64,000 nucleotides of DNA from Mangrovicoccus sp. HB161399. GTDB lineage: Bacteria > Pseudomonadota > Alphaproteobacteria > Rhodobacterales > Rhodobacteraceae. Both the position numbers and the translations under genes were made by a program. Below the pieces are notes generated by a model. It worked only from the letters and a program-made list of their open reading frames with translations, searched no databases and was not told where the DNA came from. Positions 51,844 to 60,932 of the stretch are shown here, piece after piece. The stretch covers positions 62,001-126,000 of the forward strand of contig NZ_JAATVU010000005.1 of the NCBI RefSeq assembly GCF_013184745.1, given 5' to 3'. Numbering within the stretch: position 1 is the first letter of the stretch; each line of letters starts with the position of its first letter.

Positions 51844-53156
51844 GCAGCGAAACGGCCGAAGTTCGCCAGATCCTCGACATGAATGCCTTCCGTCCCGGGG
51901 ACAGCGCCGAAGCGGCCGTCGACCGGCGGCTGGCCAATCTCGGCGCGGCCTCGGTCCTGTTCTACCGCCGCCCGATCGAGATGGTCGAGGCGAAGGGCGC
52001 GTGGATGACCGCGAAGGGCGGCACGCGCTACCTGGATTTCTACAACAACGTGCCGTCGGTCGGGCATTGCCATCCTAAGGTAGTTGCCGCCGTGTCGGAC
52101 CAGATCGCGCGGCTGAACATCCACACCCGCTATGTCGTGGAGGTGGTGGACGACTACCTGGAGAAGCTGAAGGCCACCCTGCCCGCCCAGCTTTCCAACG
52201 TCGCGATGACCTGCTCGGGCAGCGAAGCCAACGACCTTGCCATCCGCATCGCCCGCGCGGCGACCGGCGGGACGGGCGTGATCGTCACCGAGACCGCATA
52301 CCATGGCAACACGGCGCTGGTGACCGAGGTGTCGCCCTCGGCGCTGAAACGCGGGTCGCTGCCCGACTGGGTGATCGCCGTTCCGCCGCCTTCGGCTGCG
52401 CATCACGGGGACGACATCGCCGACGGCTTCCGCGCCAGCGTCGAGGCGGCCCTGGCCGAGTTCGCCGCCCGCGGCATCCGTCCGGCGGCGCTGCTCGTCG
52501 ACTCGATCTTCTCCTCCGACGGCATCTTCGCGGATCCGGCGGGCTTCCTCGCCCCGGCGGTGGAGGCCATCCGCGCGGCGGGCGGCAGCTTCATCGCCGA
52601 CGAGGTGCAGCCCGGCTTCGCCCGGACCGGCGCGTCCTTCTGGGGCTTCGGCCGCCATGGGCTGACGCCCGACATGGTGACGATGGGCAAGCCGATGGGC
52701 AACGGCATCCCGATGGCCGCGGTCGCCGCAAAGCCCGCGGATCTCGCCGCCTTCTGCGCCGATACCGGCTATTTCAACACCTTCGGCGGCAACCCGGTGG
52801 CCGCGGCCGCGGGCCGCGCGGTGCTTGAGGCGATCGAGGAGGACGGGCTGCAGGAGAATGCCGCGCGAATCGGCGCGCTGCTGCTGGACCGGCTGCAGGA
52901 CATCGCGGCGAAGGACGGACGGGTCTCCGGCGTGCGCGGCGCGGGGCTCTTCATCGGCATCGACCTGGCTGGTGACAGCGGACGTCCCGATCCGGACCTG
53001 ACCGTACGGGTGATCGACGCGATGCGCGAAAGGCGGGTGCTGATCGGCGCCGCCGGGCGCTACGGCAACACGCTGAAGGTGCGCCCGCCGCTCTGCCTGA
53101 CCGAGGACGAGGCAGCGATCTTCGCAGCCGCCTTCGAAGCGTCGCTCAACGCCTAG
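51840..53156 (+). CDS. Class III PLP enzyme, aminotransferase or phospho-lyase
   Basis: 438-residue class III aminotransferase-fold protein. PLP contacts are visible as CSGSEANDLAIRIARAATG, the Asp in FIADEVQPGFARTG and the Schiff-base Lys in VTMGKPMGNGIPMAA. VQPGFARTG, FWGFGRHG and GKPMGNG fit the AGXT2L-type ammoniophospholyase branch as well as ordinary transaminases. Coupling to the APH-fold kinase favours a phospho-lyase that turns a phosphorylated amino alcohol into an aldehyde, phosphate and ammonia. The stop overlaps the deoR-type stop at CTAG. Confidence 0.85.
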   Translation: MSSETAEVRQILDMNAFRPGDSAEAAVDRRLANLGAASVLFYRRPIEMVEAKGAWMTAKGGTRYLDFYNNVPSVGHCHPKVVAAVSDQIARLNIHTRYVVEVVDDYLEKLKATLPAQLSNVAMTCSGSEANDLAIRIARAATGGTGVIVTETAYHGNTALVTEVSPSALKRGSLPDWVIAVPPPSAAHHGDDIADGFRASVEAALAEFAARGIRPAALLVDSIFSSDGIFADPAGFLAPAVEAIRAAGGSFIADEVQPGFARTGASFWGFGRHGLTPDMVTMGKPMGNGIPMAAVAAKPADLAAFCADTGYFNTFGGNPVAAAAGRAVLEAIEEDGLQENAARIGALLLDRLQDIAAKDGRVSGVRGAGLFIGIDLAGDSGRPDPDLTVRVIDAMRERRVLIGAAGRYGNTLKVRPPLCLTEDEAAIFAAAFEASLNA

Positions 53157-53956
53157 CGCAGCGGCGCCACCAGCATCTCGACCTCGCCGCGCCCGAGCGC
53201 CCGCGCAAGCGGCCCCTCGGGCGCCGCATCGCTGACCACCAGCTCGATCTCGCTCCAGGACGCGTAGCGCGCCGAGGCCATGCGGTCGAATTTCGTGTGG
53301 TCCGCGACGATCATGTTGCGCGCGCTCCGGCGCAGCATGGTGGCATAGACGTCGCCAGCCTCGATCAGCGCGTCGCTCGGCCCGTCCGGCGACAGCGCGG
53401 AGGCGCCGAGAATGGTCCAGTCGGCAGTATAGTCCTGCAGGAAGCGGATCGCCGCGCTGCCATGCATCGCGCCCTCGCCCGCATGGTAGTCGCCCGGCAC
53501 CATCAGCACCCGGATCGTCGGATTCTGCGACAGCGCCGTCGCCACCGCGAAGCTGTGGGCAATGACGGTGAGATGGTTCATCTCGAAGGCGATGCGCTTG
53601 GCCAGGATCGCCGTGGTCGCGCCCGAGCCGATCATCAGCGTCTTGGCCCGCTTCAGCCGGGGCTGCGCCGCCCGCGCGATTGCCTCGCGCTCGGCGACCA
53701 GCTGCCGCTCGCGCTGCGACAGCACCGGCTCTGCAGGCGCGCGCAGCATCGCGCCGCCATAGGTCCGGCTGATCAGCCCGCGCTCGGCCAGGTCCTCCAG
53801 GTCCCGGCGGATCGTCTCGGTCGTCACCTCCAGGGCCGAGGCCAGCGCCTTTACGCGCATGGTCGGCTCGTCGGCCAGCGTGGCAAGGATCCGGCCCTGG
53901 CGCATGTCGCGTTTCGTCGGTTTCAAGCGGCGGCTCTCCCTGTCGGCGCAGGGCAT
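53153..53956 (-). CDS. DeoR-family transcriptional regulator
   Basis: 267-residue regulator. The N-terminal helix-turn-helix reads MRVKALASALEVTTETIRRD, then LEDLAERGLISRTYGGA, the standard DeoR signature. The C-terminal sugar-phosphate-isomerase-like domain includes LMIGSGATTAILAKRI, a phosphate-binding loop, so the effector is probably a phosphorylated metabolite. That fits control of the neighbouring kinase and phospho-lyase genes. The start could be 53956 or an internal ATG at 53905. Confidence 0.87.
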   Translation of the reverse strand: MPCADRESRRLKPTKRDMRQGRILATLADEPTMRVKALASALEVTTETIRRDLEDLAERGLISRTYGGAMLRAPAEPVLSQRERQLVAEREAIARAAQPRLKRAKTLMIGSGATTAILAKRIAFEMNHLTVIAHSFAVATALSQNPTIRVLMVPGDYHAGEGAMHGSAAIRFLQDYTADWTILGASALSPDGPSDALIEAGDVYATMLRRSARNMIVADHTKFDRMASARYASWSEIELVVSDAAPEGPLARALGRGEVEMLVAPLR

Positions 53957-54008
53957 CCTAGAGCCTTGCCTCCGCGGGGAAAAGCGCCTCGGCCCTGCCC
54001 GGCCGGAA

Positions 54009-54818
54009 TCAGTTGCCGCTGCCGAGAGAGACCGCGCAATCGACCCCGGCCGGCAGGGCGTGATCCGGGTTTGGCAGCGACAGGCGGATGCTGAACGTGT
54101 CCGAGGCCGCGTCGAAGACCTGGTCGATCGACTGGATCACCGCCTCGTAGCTGCCGCCGATCGGCTCGGCCGGCAGGACCGTGGCGTTCTGGCCGATGCG
54201 GACGCTGCGGTAGATCGAGGTCGGCAGGAAGACATCGACGTAAAGCGGATCGATGGCGGCGATCTGGGCAATCTGCGCCTGGGAATGCGCGAATTCCCCC
54301 GGCCCGATCAGGCGGCGCAGGATGATGCCGTCGATCGGCGACTTGATGGTGCGCATCTCCAGGATGGCCGCCGCCCGGTCGCGGCTGAGCGCGGCAAGCT
54401 CGCGGTCCTCGGTCGCGGCGACCATCTCCATTTTGGCGGTCTTCAGCTCGGCCTCCGCGATGTCGAGATCGCTGACCGTGCCGACGTTGCGGCTGACCAG
54501 TTCGCGCGCGCGCGCCGCCTCCTTCTGCGCCAGCTCCACCCGCGCCTCGGCGATGCGCACATCGGCATCGGACTGGGCCTGCCGCTCGGACAGCGCCAGG
54601 TTGGCCTCCTCGATGGTCGCTTCCAGCCAGGCGATCGGATCGCCCTTCCGCACCGCTGCGCCGCGCGGCGCCTCGATCCGCTCGACCACGCCCTCGACCG
54701 GCGCGCCGATCTCCACAACCATGGCCGGCTCGATCACGCAGTCGCCGTAGACATCCGCCGCCGCGGGCAGTCCGGTTGCGGCCAGCAGCGCCGCGGTGAG
54801 CATGGGTCGCATCGTCAT
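54009..54818 (-). CDS. HlyD-type periplasmic adaptor protein
   Basis: 269-residue membrane-fusion protein. A signal peptide of about 21 residues ends PAAA before DVYGDCVIEP. The first lipoyl half has EAPRGAAVRKGDPIAWLEA, then a long alpha-helical hairpin from about 70 to 160, and the second lipoyl half with IKSPIDGIILRR. It is short compared with RND adaptors (about 380 residues) and lacks a membrane anchor apart from the signal. It is the last gene of the SecA/M50/GAF/RTX operon, four bases after the SecA-like gene, and is probably the periplasmic link to an outer-membrane channel not seen here. Confidence 0.85.
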   Translation of the reverse strand: MTMRPMLTAALLAATGLPAAADVYGDCVIEPAMVVEIGAPVEGVVERIEAPRGAAVRKGDPIAWLEATIEEANLALSERQAQSDADVRIAEARVELAQKEAARARELVSRNVGTVSDLDIAEAELKTAKMEMVAATEDRELAALSRDRAAAILEMRTIKSPIDGIILRRLIGPGEFAHSQAQIAQIAAIDPLYVDVFLPTSIYRSVRIGQNATVLPAEPIGGSYEAVIQSIDQVFDAASDTFSIRLSLPNPDHALPAGVDCAVSLGSGN

Positions 54819-54822
54819 CCCC

Positions 54823-56820
54823 TCATTCCGTCTGCCCGGAAAAGGCGAGCAGATCGTCGATCGTGTCGTCGTATTTCAGCAGGCTCCGGCGCAGGCGCGA
54901 ATTGCGCCGCTCCGCCGCGGCCTGGGCGATTCGGAAGACCGGGCGCGCCAGCAGGCCGGGCACCTCGCCGCCGGGACCGGCCAGCCTGCTGGCCAGCCGC
55001 GCGGTCCGCGGACCGAAAGTCTCGCGGATGATCTCGTCCTCGAAGCTCGGCATCATCGCGTAGCCGCCCGGATCGCCCTGGCGGCCGCAGCGCCCGTAGA
55101 GCTGCCGGTCGATCCGCGCGCTGTCATGCAGCTCGGACCCCAGCACGAAGAGCCCGCCCGCCCCGGCCACGCCCGCCCCCAGCTTGATGTCGGTGCCGCG
55201 CCCGGCCATGTTCGTGGCCAGCGTGATCTGCCCGGGCTGCCCGGCTTCGGCCACGATCTCGGCCTCGTGCTCGTCCTGGCGGGCGTTCAGCACGCGGTGG
55301 CGCAGGCCGCGCTCGGCCAGGATATCCGACAGCGTCTCCGAGGCGGCGACGGAGCGCGTGCCGATCAGAACCGGACGCCCGGTGGCATGGATGTCGGCCA
55401 CCCGCGCGGCGATCGCCTGCCATTTCTGCGCCTCGGTCGCGAAATGGCGGCGCGGCTCGGCGCGGCGGCGCGACGGCCGGTTGGTCGGCACGCGCGTCAC
55501 CATCAGCCGGTAGACCGACCAGAATTCGCCAGACAGCTCGCGCGCCGTGCCGGTCATGCCCGAGACCTTCAGGTAGCGGCGGAAGAAGCGCTGGTACGAG
55601 ATCCGCGCCAGCGTCTCGTTGCGGCCGGTGATCTCGACGCGTTCCTTGACCTCGATCATCTGGTGCAGGCCGCGCTCCCATTTGCGGTCGCCCATGATCC
55701 GCCCTGTATACTCGTCGACGATCTGGATGGTGCCCTCGCGGAGGATGTAGTGCTTGTCGCGCTCGTAGAGATGCAGCGCCGTCAGCGCCTGCTGCGCCAG
55801 CTCCTCGCGGTGCACCTCGGCCGCCCAGACCCCGCCCCAGCGTTCCGACAGCCAGCGGATCTGCGCCTTGCCCAGGTCGGTGACGGTGATCCGGCGGTCG
55901 CGCGCGGAAATGACGAAATCGCGCGGCGCCTGCAGCCGGCGCGCCAGCGACACCGCCTGGCGGTAGGTCTCCTCCATGCCCGACAGGTCGCCGGGCCTCG
56001 AGATCACCAAGGGCGTGCGCGCCTCGTCGATCAGGCAGCTGTCGGCCTCGTCGACGATGGCGAAGCACAGCCCGCGCATCAGCGCCCGCCCGGTGCGCGG
56101 CGTGCCGTCCTTCAGCCCCTCGACATCGAGATGCAGCTTGCGGGTCTCCCGCTCCAGGATCAGCCGGTCCTTGAGATAGTCGAAGGCCAGCTGCTTGTTG
56201 GTCACATAGCAGATGTCACAGCCATAGGCGGCGCGGCGCTCCTCGGCGCCCATCCCCTCCAGCACCAGCCCGGTGGACAGCCCCAGCGCCTCGTAGAGCG
56301 GCGCCATCGTCCCGGCGTCACGACCGGCGAGGAAGTCGTTCACCGTCACCACATGGACCGGGATGCCGGCAAAGGCCGCGGCCACGGCAGGCAAGGTCGC
56401 GGTCAGGGTCTTGCCCTCTCCGGTATCCATCTCGGCGATCCGCCCCGAGAGCAGGATGCGCCCGCCGGTCAGCTGAACGTCGAAATGGCGCATGCCCAGC
56501 GTGCGAATGGCCGCGACCCGCGTGGCGGCGAAGGCCTGCGCGATCCCCGCGGCATGGAGCCCGCGCCGGTTCAGCTCGCCGCGGATCGCCGACGCCTCGG
56601 CGCGGAACTCGTGCGGCATCAGCGCGCCCAGCCGCGCCTCGTGCCGCGCCACCGCCTGCAGGAAGCCGCGCCGCCCCATCGGCAGGCGGTTGCCCAGGCG
56701 GCGCATCCCGCCCTCCAGCCCGGCGAGCATCCGGTCGAGCATCGGCAGCCGCTCGTCCTCCCGCTGGGGATAGGCGCCGAAGACCGGGCCGGGGCGGGGA
56801 TGGTGCAGCGCCGGATCCAT
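54823..56820 (-). CDS. Short SecA-like motor ATPase (accessory SecA)
   Basis: 665-residue SecA-family DEAD motor. Walker A is EMDTGEGKTLTATLPA (about residues 130-145), Walker B is AIVDEADSCLIDEARTPL, and the second motor half has NMAGRGTDIKLGAGVAG and QLYGRCGRQGDPG. The preprotein-crosslinking region lies between the two. It is over 200 residues shorter than housekeeping SecA: the C-terminal scaffold is reduced and the zinc-binding SecB-docking tail is absent. The ATG at 56820 sits one base after the upstream stop. Its place in an operon with HlyD-domain proteins and a giant RTX protein suggests a dedicated export motor. Confidence 0.87.
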   Translation of the reverse strand: MDPALHHPRPGPVFGAYPQREDERLPMLDRMLAGLEGGMRRLGNRLPMGRRGFLQAVARHEARLGALMPHEFRAEASAIRGELNRRGLHAAGIAQAFAATRVAAIRTLGMRHFDVQLTGGRILLSGRIAEMDTGEGKTLTATLPAVAAAFAGIPVHVVTVNDFLAGRDAGTMAPLYEALGLSTGLVLEGMGAEERRAAYGCDICYVTNKQLAFDYLKDRLILERETRKLHLDVEGLKDGTPRTGRALMRGLCFAIVDEADSCLIDEARTPLVISRPGDLSGMEETYRQAVSLARRLQAPRDFVISARDRRITVTDLGKAQIRWLSERWGGVWAAEVHREELAQQALTALHLYERDKHYILREGTIQIVDEYTGRIMGDRKWERGLHQMIEVKERVEITGRNETLARISYQRFFRRYLKVSGMTGTARELSGEFWSVYRLMVTRVPTNRPSRRRAEPRRHFATEAQKWQAIAARVADIHATGRPVLIGTRSVAASETLSDILAERGLRHRVLNARQDEHEAEIVAEAGQPGQITLATNMAGRGTDIKLGAGVAGAGGLFVLGSELHDSARIDRQLYGRCGRQGDPGGYAMMPSFEDEIIRETFGPRTARLASRLAGPGGEVPGLLARPVFRIAQAAAERRNSRLRRSLLKYDDTIDDLLAFSGQTE

Positions 56821-56821
56821 C

Positions 56822-58972
56822 TCAGACCCCGTAGAGCCGCAGGAAGAGCTGGCGCAGCGAGCGCCAGGCCTGGAAGCCGATCGGTTCGTAGCCGTGGTCG
56901 ATCTTGACCCGCGCCCGCTGGCCGAGGAACGGGCTGCCCGTGCCCTCGTCAAGCGCCAGCTCGAATTCGAAGAACCGTTCCAGCGTCTTGCGGCCGTCCG
57001 GATCGCGCGGATCGACCGGGATCTCGCCGCCGCCGCCGGTGCCGAGCGAGGGCGTCGGCAGCGTCGTGGTGCCGCCCGGGGTCTCGCGCACGATCAGCGC
57101 CGGGACGGGATGCGTGCCATAGCCCGCGGGCATCAGCTCCACCCCGCGCGTCCGGTCGCGCACCAGCGCCACCCGGTCCTGGCCGATCATCATCCGCATC
57201 CGCCGCGTGTCCTCGGCATCGACGACATAGCCCACCAGCCCGCCCTTGCGCATGAAGCGGCTCTCCAGGTCCGAAGGGTTGGGCAGCACCACCTCGCCTG
57301 CGCGCGGCGCGGTCAGGGTCAGTTCGGCCATCCGCCGCTCGATCTCGCCGAGCTGGGCACGCGCCGCGGCCAGCTCCTCGGCGGCCAGCTCGGCCTGCAC
57401 CCGGTCCTGCCGCCGCAGCGCGGCCTCCTGCGCGGACAGCGTCACGATCTGCGCCGCGATCAGGTCGCGCCGGGCCGCCAGCAGCGGGTCCTCGGCGGTC
57501 AGGATCACGTCGCCTTCGGCCACGCTGTCGCGGTTGCGCACCGGAATCGCGGTGACGAAGCCGTCCGCCTGCGCGCGGATCTGGCTCTGCTCCGAGGGCC
57601 AGGTGACGGCATCGGCCATGGTGCGCAGCGGAAAGGGCATCGCGAAGAGCAGGGCCGCCAGCAGGGCCACGATCCCCGCGGTGGTCCAGACGGCGCGCCC
57701 GCGGTTGGTTCTCAGCTTGGGGCTGTCGGACAGGAACTTCACTCCGTTGAAGATCGGCACCAGCGCCTGGGTCGTCGCAGCCCAGAAGGCGAGGATCACG
57801 CCGATGAAGAAGAACCGCCCGCCGATATAGAGGATGATCGCGAACATGATGGACAGGCGGTAGAGGAAGGCGGCGATGCCGTAGGCCACGAACCAGAACC
57901 GCTCCGAGGCCAGCGAGGTGACCGGCTCGGCCTCTTTCGAGCCGAACAGGTATTTCTGCGCCAGGTAGAAGATGTGGCTGTTGGCGCGGCTGCCCAGGTT
58001 GGGGATCTCGAGGAAATCGGCGAAGACGTAGTAGCCGTCGAAGCGCAAGAGCGGATTGCCGTTGAACAGCAGCGTCGAGACCCCGCCGATCAGCATGACG
58101 TTGTAGGCCACGACATGGGCCGGCCCGGCCTCGGCATTCAGCCAGAAGAGCAGCGCGGCCGAAGCCAGCGCCAGCTCCACCATGATGCCGATGCCGCCGA
58201 TCAGCATGCGCTGCTTCTTGTCCCTGAGCGCCGAGGCGGCGGAGGCATCGACATAGGGCACCGGAATCAGCACAAGGAGCATGATGCCGATCTCGTGCAC
58301 CTCGCCGCCGTTGGCCTTGACCGCGTAGCCGTGGCCCAGCTCGTGCACCGCCTTCACCGCGGGGTAGACCAGCCAGAGCACCATCAGGTTCTGCACCGTC
58401 AGCGCGCGGTCGAAGATGTTGTCGGTGATCGCGCCGAAATTCATCACCGCGAGCACGACCCCCGCCAGCACCAGCGCCGCCCAGAGCGCCATCCCGGTGC
58501 GGGTGAAGAGCGGCGCGACGAAGGGATAGGTGCGGGCCAGGAAGCGGTCGGGATCCCAGACCGGGATCCGCACGGCCAGCGGCGACCAGATCTTCTGCTT
58601 CAGCTTCTGCTCCTCCTGCCGCTTGAAGCGGCGGAACAGCTCCCGGCTGTCGGGGGGCACGTCGCAGATCATAGCATCGGCGGCATGGAGCTGGCCGAGC
58701 AGCCGGATCGCCTCGTCCTGGGTCGGCGCGCGCTCGGCCAGCTGCTCGTTGGCGAGCTGCCACAGCTGCTCGACCGAGCGCTGGCCGTCCATCAGCCCGA
58801 CCAGCCGGTAGGCGGCGGGCGACAGGCGGTGCGACCGCCCGGCGGCATGGTCCTGCAGGATGTACCAGATCCGGCCGCGGTAGTCATGGCGGTGGATCTC
58901 GACATGCTTCCTCAGCCGGGGCTTCAGCTGCGCGACCCGGTACCAGGACGGGGAGAACAGGCTGGTCGCCAT
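56822..58972 (-). CDS. PqqD-like / M50 site-2-protease / HlyD fusion protein
   Basis: 716-residue multidomain membrane protein. Residues 25-100 resemble a PqqD-type peptide-binding winged helix. A membrane region follows with the zinc motif HELGH at 210-214 and a second-site motif NPLLRFDGYY near 306-315, as in site-2 proteases of family M50. After about seven membrane segments, residues 450-716 form a HlyD-like periplasmic part with a lipoyl half (IRAQADGFVTAIPVRNRDSV), a coiled coil and a C-terminal beta-barrel. The fusion could clip a membrane-spanning export signal and also bridge the periplasm. It begins four bases after the GAF/HlyD gene. Confidence 0.85.
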   Translation of the reverse strand: MATSLFSPSWYRVAQLKPRLRKHVEIHRHDYRGRIWYILQDHAAGRSHRLSPAAYRLVGLMDGQRSVEQLWQLANEQLAERAPTQDEAIRLLGQLHAADAMICDVPPDSRELFRRFKRQEEQKLKQKIWSPLAVRIPVWDPDRFLARTYPFVAPLFTRTGMALWAALVLAGVVLAVMNFGAITDNIFDRALTVQNLMVLWLVYPAVKAVHELGHGYAVKANGGEVHEIGIMLLVLIPVPYVDASAASALRDKKQRMLIGGIGIMVELALASAALLFWLNAEAGPAHVVAYNVMLIGGVSTLLFNGNPLLRFDGYYVFADFLEIPNLGSRANSHIFYLAQKYLFGSKEAEPVTSLASERFWFVAYGIAAFLYRLSIMFAIILYIGGRFFFIGVILAFWAATTQALVPIFNGVKFLSDSPKLRTNRGRAVWTTAGIVALLAALLFAMPFPLRTMADAVTWPSEQSQIRAQADGFVTAIPVRNRDSVAEGDVILTAEDPLLAARRDLIAAQIVTLSAQEAALRRQDRVQAELAAEELAAARAQLGEIERRMAELTLTAPRAGEVVLPNPSDLESRFMRKGGLVGYVVDAEDTRRMRMMIGQDRVALVRDRTRGVELMPAGYGTHPVPALIVRETPGGTTTLPTPSLGTGGGGEIPVDPRDPDGRKTLERFFEFELALDEGTGSPFLGQRARVKIDHGYEPIGFQAWRSLRQLFLRLYGV

Positions 58973-58976
58973 CGGC

Positions 58977-60827
58977 TTAGGGCGTCCAGGACCAGACGAA
59001 GAGCCGGGCCCAGAGCACGACGCGGCGCGTCCAGATCCAGATCAGCCGCCGTTCGCCCACCTCGATCTTGGCGACGCCCTCCAGCCCGGGGCGCAGCGCC
59101 GTCCCGGCGGGCTGCGTCAGCAGCGCCTCGGCTACGAAGACATTGGCGCCCTGGTCGGCCGCCGAGACCGGGGTGATCCGCGCCAGCTCGATGCCGATCG
59201 GATCGCCCGGCGCCGCCGCCAGGGCCAGCTTGCCGGGCTGACCCGGCGCCAGATCGCCGACATCGCGCTCGTCGGCGCGCAGGCTGACCCGGTAGCTGTC
59301 GAGCGGCGCGATCTCGAACAGCACGTCGCCGCGCTCCACCGGCGCGCCGAGCGCCTGGCTGAGATCGCCCGAGACCACCAGCCCGTCGAAGGGCGCGGTC
59401 AGCCGCATGCGCTCCAGCTGGGCATCGAGCAGCGCGATCTGCGCATCCGCCTGGTCGAGCTGCGCCGAGAGGATCCGCGCCCGCGCCCGTTCCTTGCGCG
59501 CCACGGCCTCGGAATACTCGCGCTCCTGCTTGGCCCGCTCGGTCTGCCAGCGCAGCTTCTCCAGCCGCAGGTCGGTCATGTCGAGCGCCGCCAGAAGATC
59601 GCCCGCCTGCACCCGGTCGCCCGCCCGGAACCGGCTCTCAGAGACATAGCCCGCCACCGGCGCCGAGATTGCGCGCTGGACCGTGCCCTCCAGCACCGCG
59701 TCGGCGGCGACCCGGTAGGTGCCCTTGGCGAAGATGGCGAAGGCCAGGAAGCCGAGCACCGCCAGCACCGAGAGCTTCAGCAGCGCATGGCGCGGCCCGA
59801 AGAGCGCCTCCGCCGTGTGGCGGAAGGCGTCCCAGGCCTTGGCGGGCAGCCAGCGGTCCTCGCGCCGCTTGGTGTCCAGCACCGGCCCCAGCAGAGCCGC
59901 GGCATGTTCGGCCAGCTGCACCGCCTCGCGGTCGAAGGGCGCCTCCGCCGGACGCTCCAGCAGCAGCGCGCCGATCACCCGGCTGCCCTCGGTCAGCGGC
60001 ACCGTGCAGAGCGCCGCCATGCCATGGCCATCGGCCAGCGCCCTGTGCGCCCGAACCACCCGGCGCGTCGCCGAGTCCGGTTCCGGCAGGACGATGGTCG
60101 CCTCCTGGTCCACGGCCTCGTCCATCGCGGCCTCGACCGCGCGCAGGATGTTGGCCCGCCTGGAGATGTTCGCGGAATTCGACAGCGCCCGCACCTTGCA
60201 GTGCCGCCCCGACAGGAAGGCGATGGCCGCGCGTTCGCAGTTCAGCGCGCCGGCCAGCTCGGTCGCAGTGGCGATCGCCGCTTCCTGGAACCGCTCGTGA
60301 TGCAGCGAGGTCGCCAGCAGCTCCACCACCGTGACCAGCGCGCTGCCGTCCTGGAGGCGGCCGCGCTGCAGCAGCGTCTCAAGCCAGGCAGAGCCCCATT
60401 GCAGCTGGTCGAGCCGGAGCTGCAGCCCGGCCTGGTCCGTCGGTTCCGCCAGCAGCGCAGCGCTGCCCCGCAGCTGGCCGCCGATCCTCACCGGCACCGC
60501 GATCACGATGCCTTCGGTCTCGCCGCTGCCAACGGTCTGGATCACCTGCCGGTCATTTCGCAGCACCGTCTCCACCGAGGCGAGCAGCGCCTTTTCCGGC
60601 CTCGCGCCCCGCGGGTGCACCGCGGCCGGTTCGAACTTGCCCTGGCCCGCCGAGGCCAGCACCACGATACCCTGCCTCAATCCGGCATTCTGGCGTGCCA
60701 GCGCATCGAGCCAGGCAAGCGCCACCTGTTCGCGGTCGCTGCTGGATTTCAGGCGCCAGAACGCATCGGCATCGAGGAATACGCCGCCGACGGGATCTCC
60801 GCCGGCCTGCCGCGCCTGTTCCGCCAA
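58977..60827 (-). CDS. GAF-domain sensor fused to HlyD-type membrane-fusion protein
   Basis: 616-residue protein. Two GAF-like domains occupy about residues 10-150 and 160-325 (the second with QEAAIATATELAGALNCERAAIAFL). A single membrane helix (KLSVLAVLGFLAFAIFA) lies near 350-368, followed by a HlyD part with lipoyl segment ISAPVAGYVSESRFRAGDRV, an alpha-helical hairpin and the return segment LTAPFDGLVVSGDL. I assign a TTG start at 60827 because GGGGGGAAG precedes it; an earlier TTG at 60887 has no ribosome-binding site. The cytoplasmic sensor coupled to a periplasmic adaptor is unusual. It follows the RTX gene in the operon. Confidence 0.78.
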   Translation of the reverse strand: MAEQARQAGGDPVGGVFLDADAFWRLKSSSDREQVALAWLDALARQNAGLRQGIVVLASAGQGKFEPAAVHPRGARPEKALLASVETVLRNDRQVIQTVGSGETEGIVIAVPVRIGGQLRGSAALLAEPTDQAGLQLRLDQLQWGSAWLETLLQRGRLQDGSALVTVVELLATSLHHERFQEAAIATATELAGALNCERAAIAFLSGRHCKVRALSNSANISRRANILRAVEAAMDEAVDQEATIVLPEPDSATRRVVRAHRALADGHGMAALCTVPLTEGSRVIGALLLERPAEAPFDREAVQLAEHAAALLGPVLDTKRREDRWLPAKAWDAFRHTAEALFGPRHALLKLSVLAVLGFLAFAIFAKGTYRVAADAVLEGTVQRAISAPVAGYVSESRFRAGDRVQAGDLLAALDMTDLRLEKLRWQTERAKQEREYSEAVARKERARARILSAQLDQADAQIALLDAQLERMRLTAPFDGLVVSGDLSQALGAPVERGDVLFEIAPLDSYRVSLRADERDVGDLAPGQPGKLALAAAPGDPIGIELARITPVSAADQGANVFVAEALLTQPAGTALRPGLEGVAKIEVGERRLIWIWTRRVVLWARLFVWSWTP

Positions 60828-60932
60828 GATCTTCCCCCCGTTCAGCCGGTCAGGTCCCGGCAAATGCAGCAAGCCGCACCGATACAAATTCAGATACGAA
60901 CGGAAGAAGTCTTCGGGATAAATCCAGTCCCG

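Noticed and set aside
56894-59176. A 760-codon plus-strand frame opposite the M50/HlyD gene.
   Set aside because: The sense protein has HELGH and membrane segments; the antisense frame has none and no ribosome-binding site.
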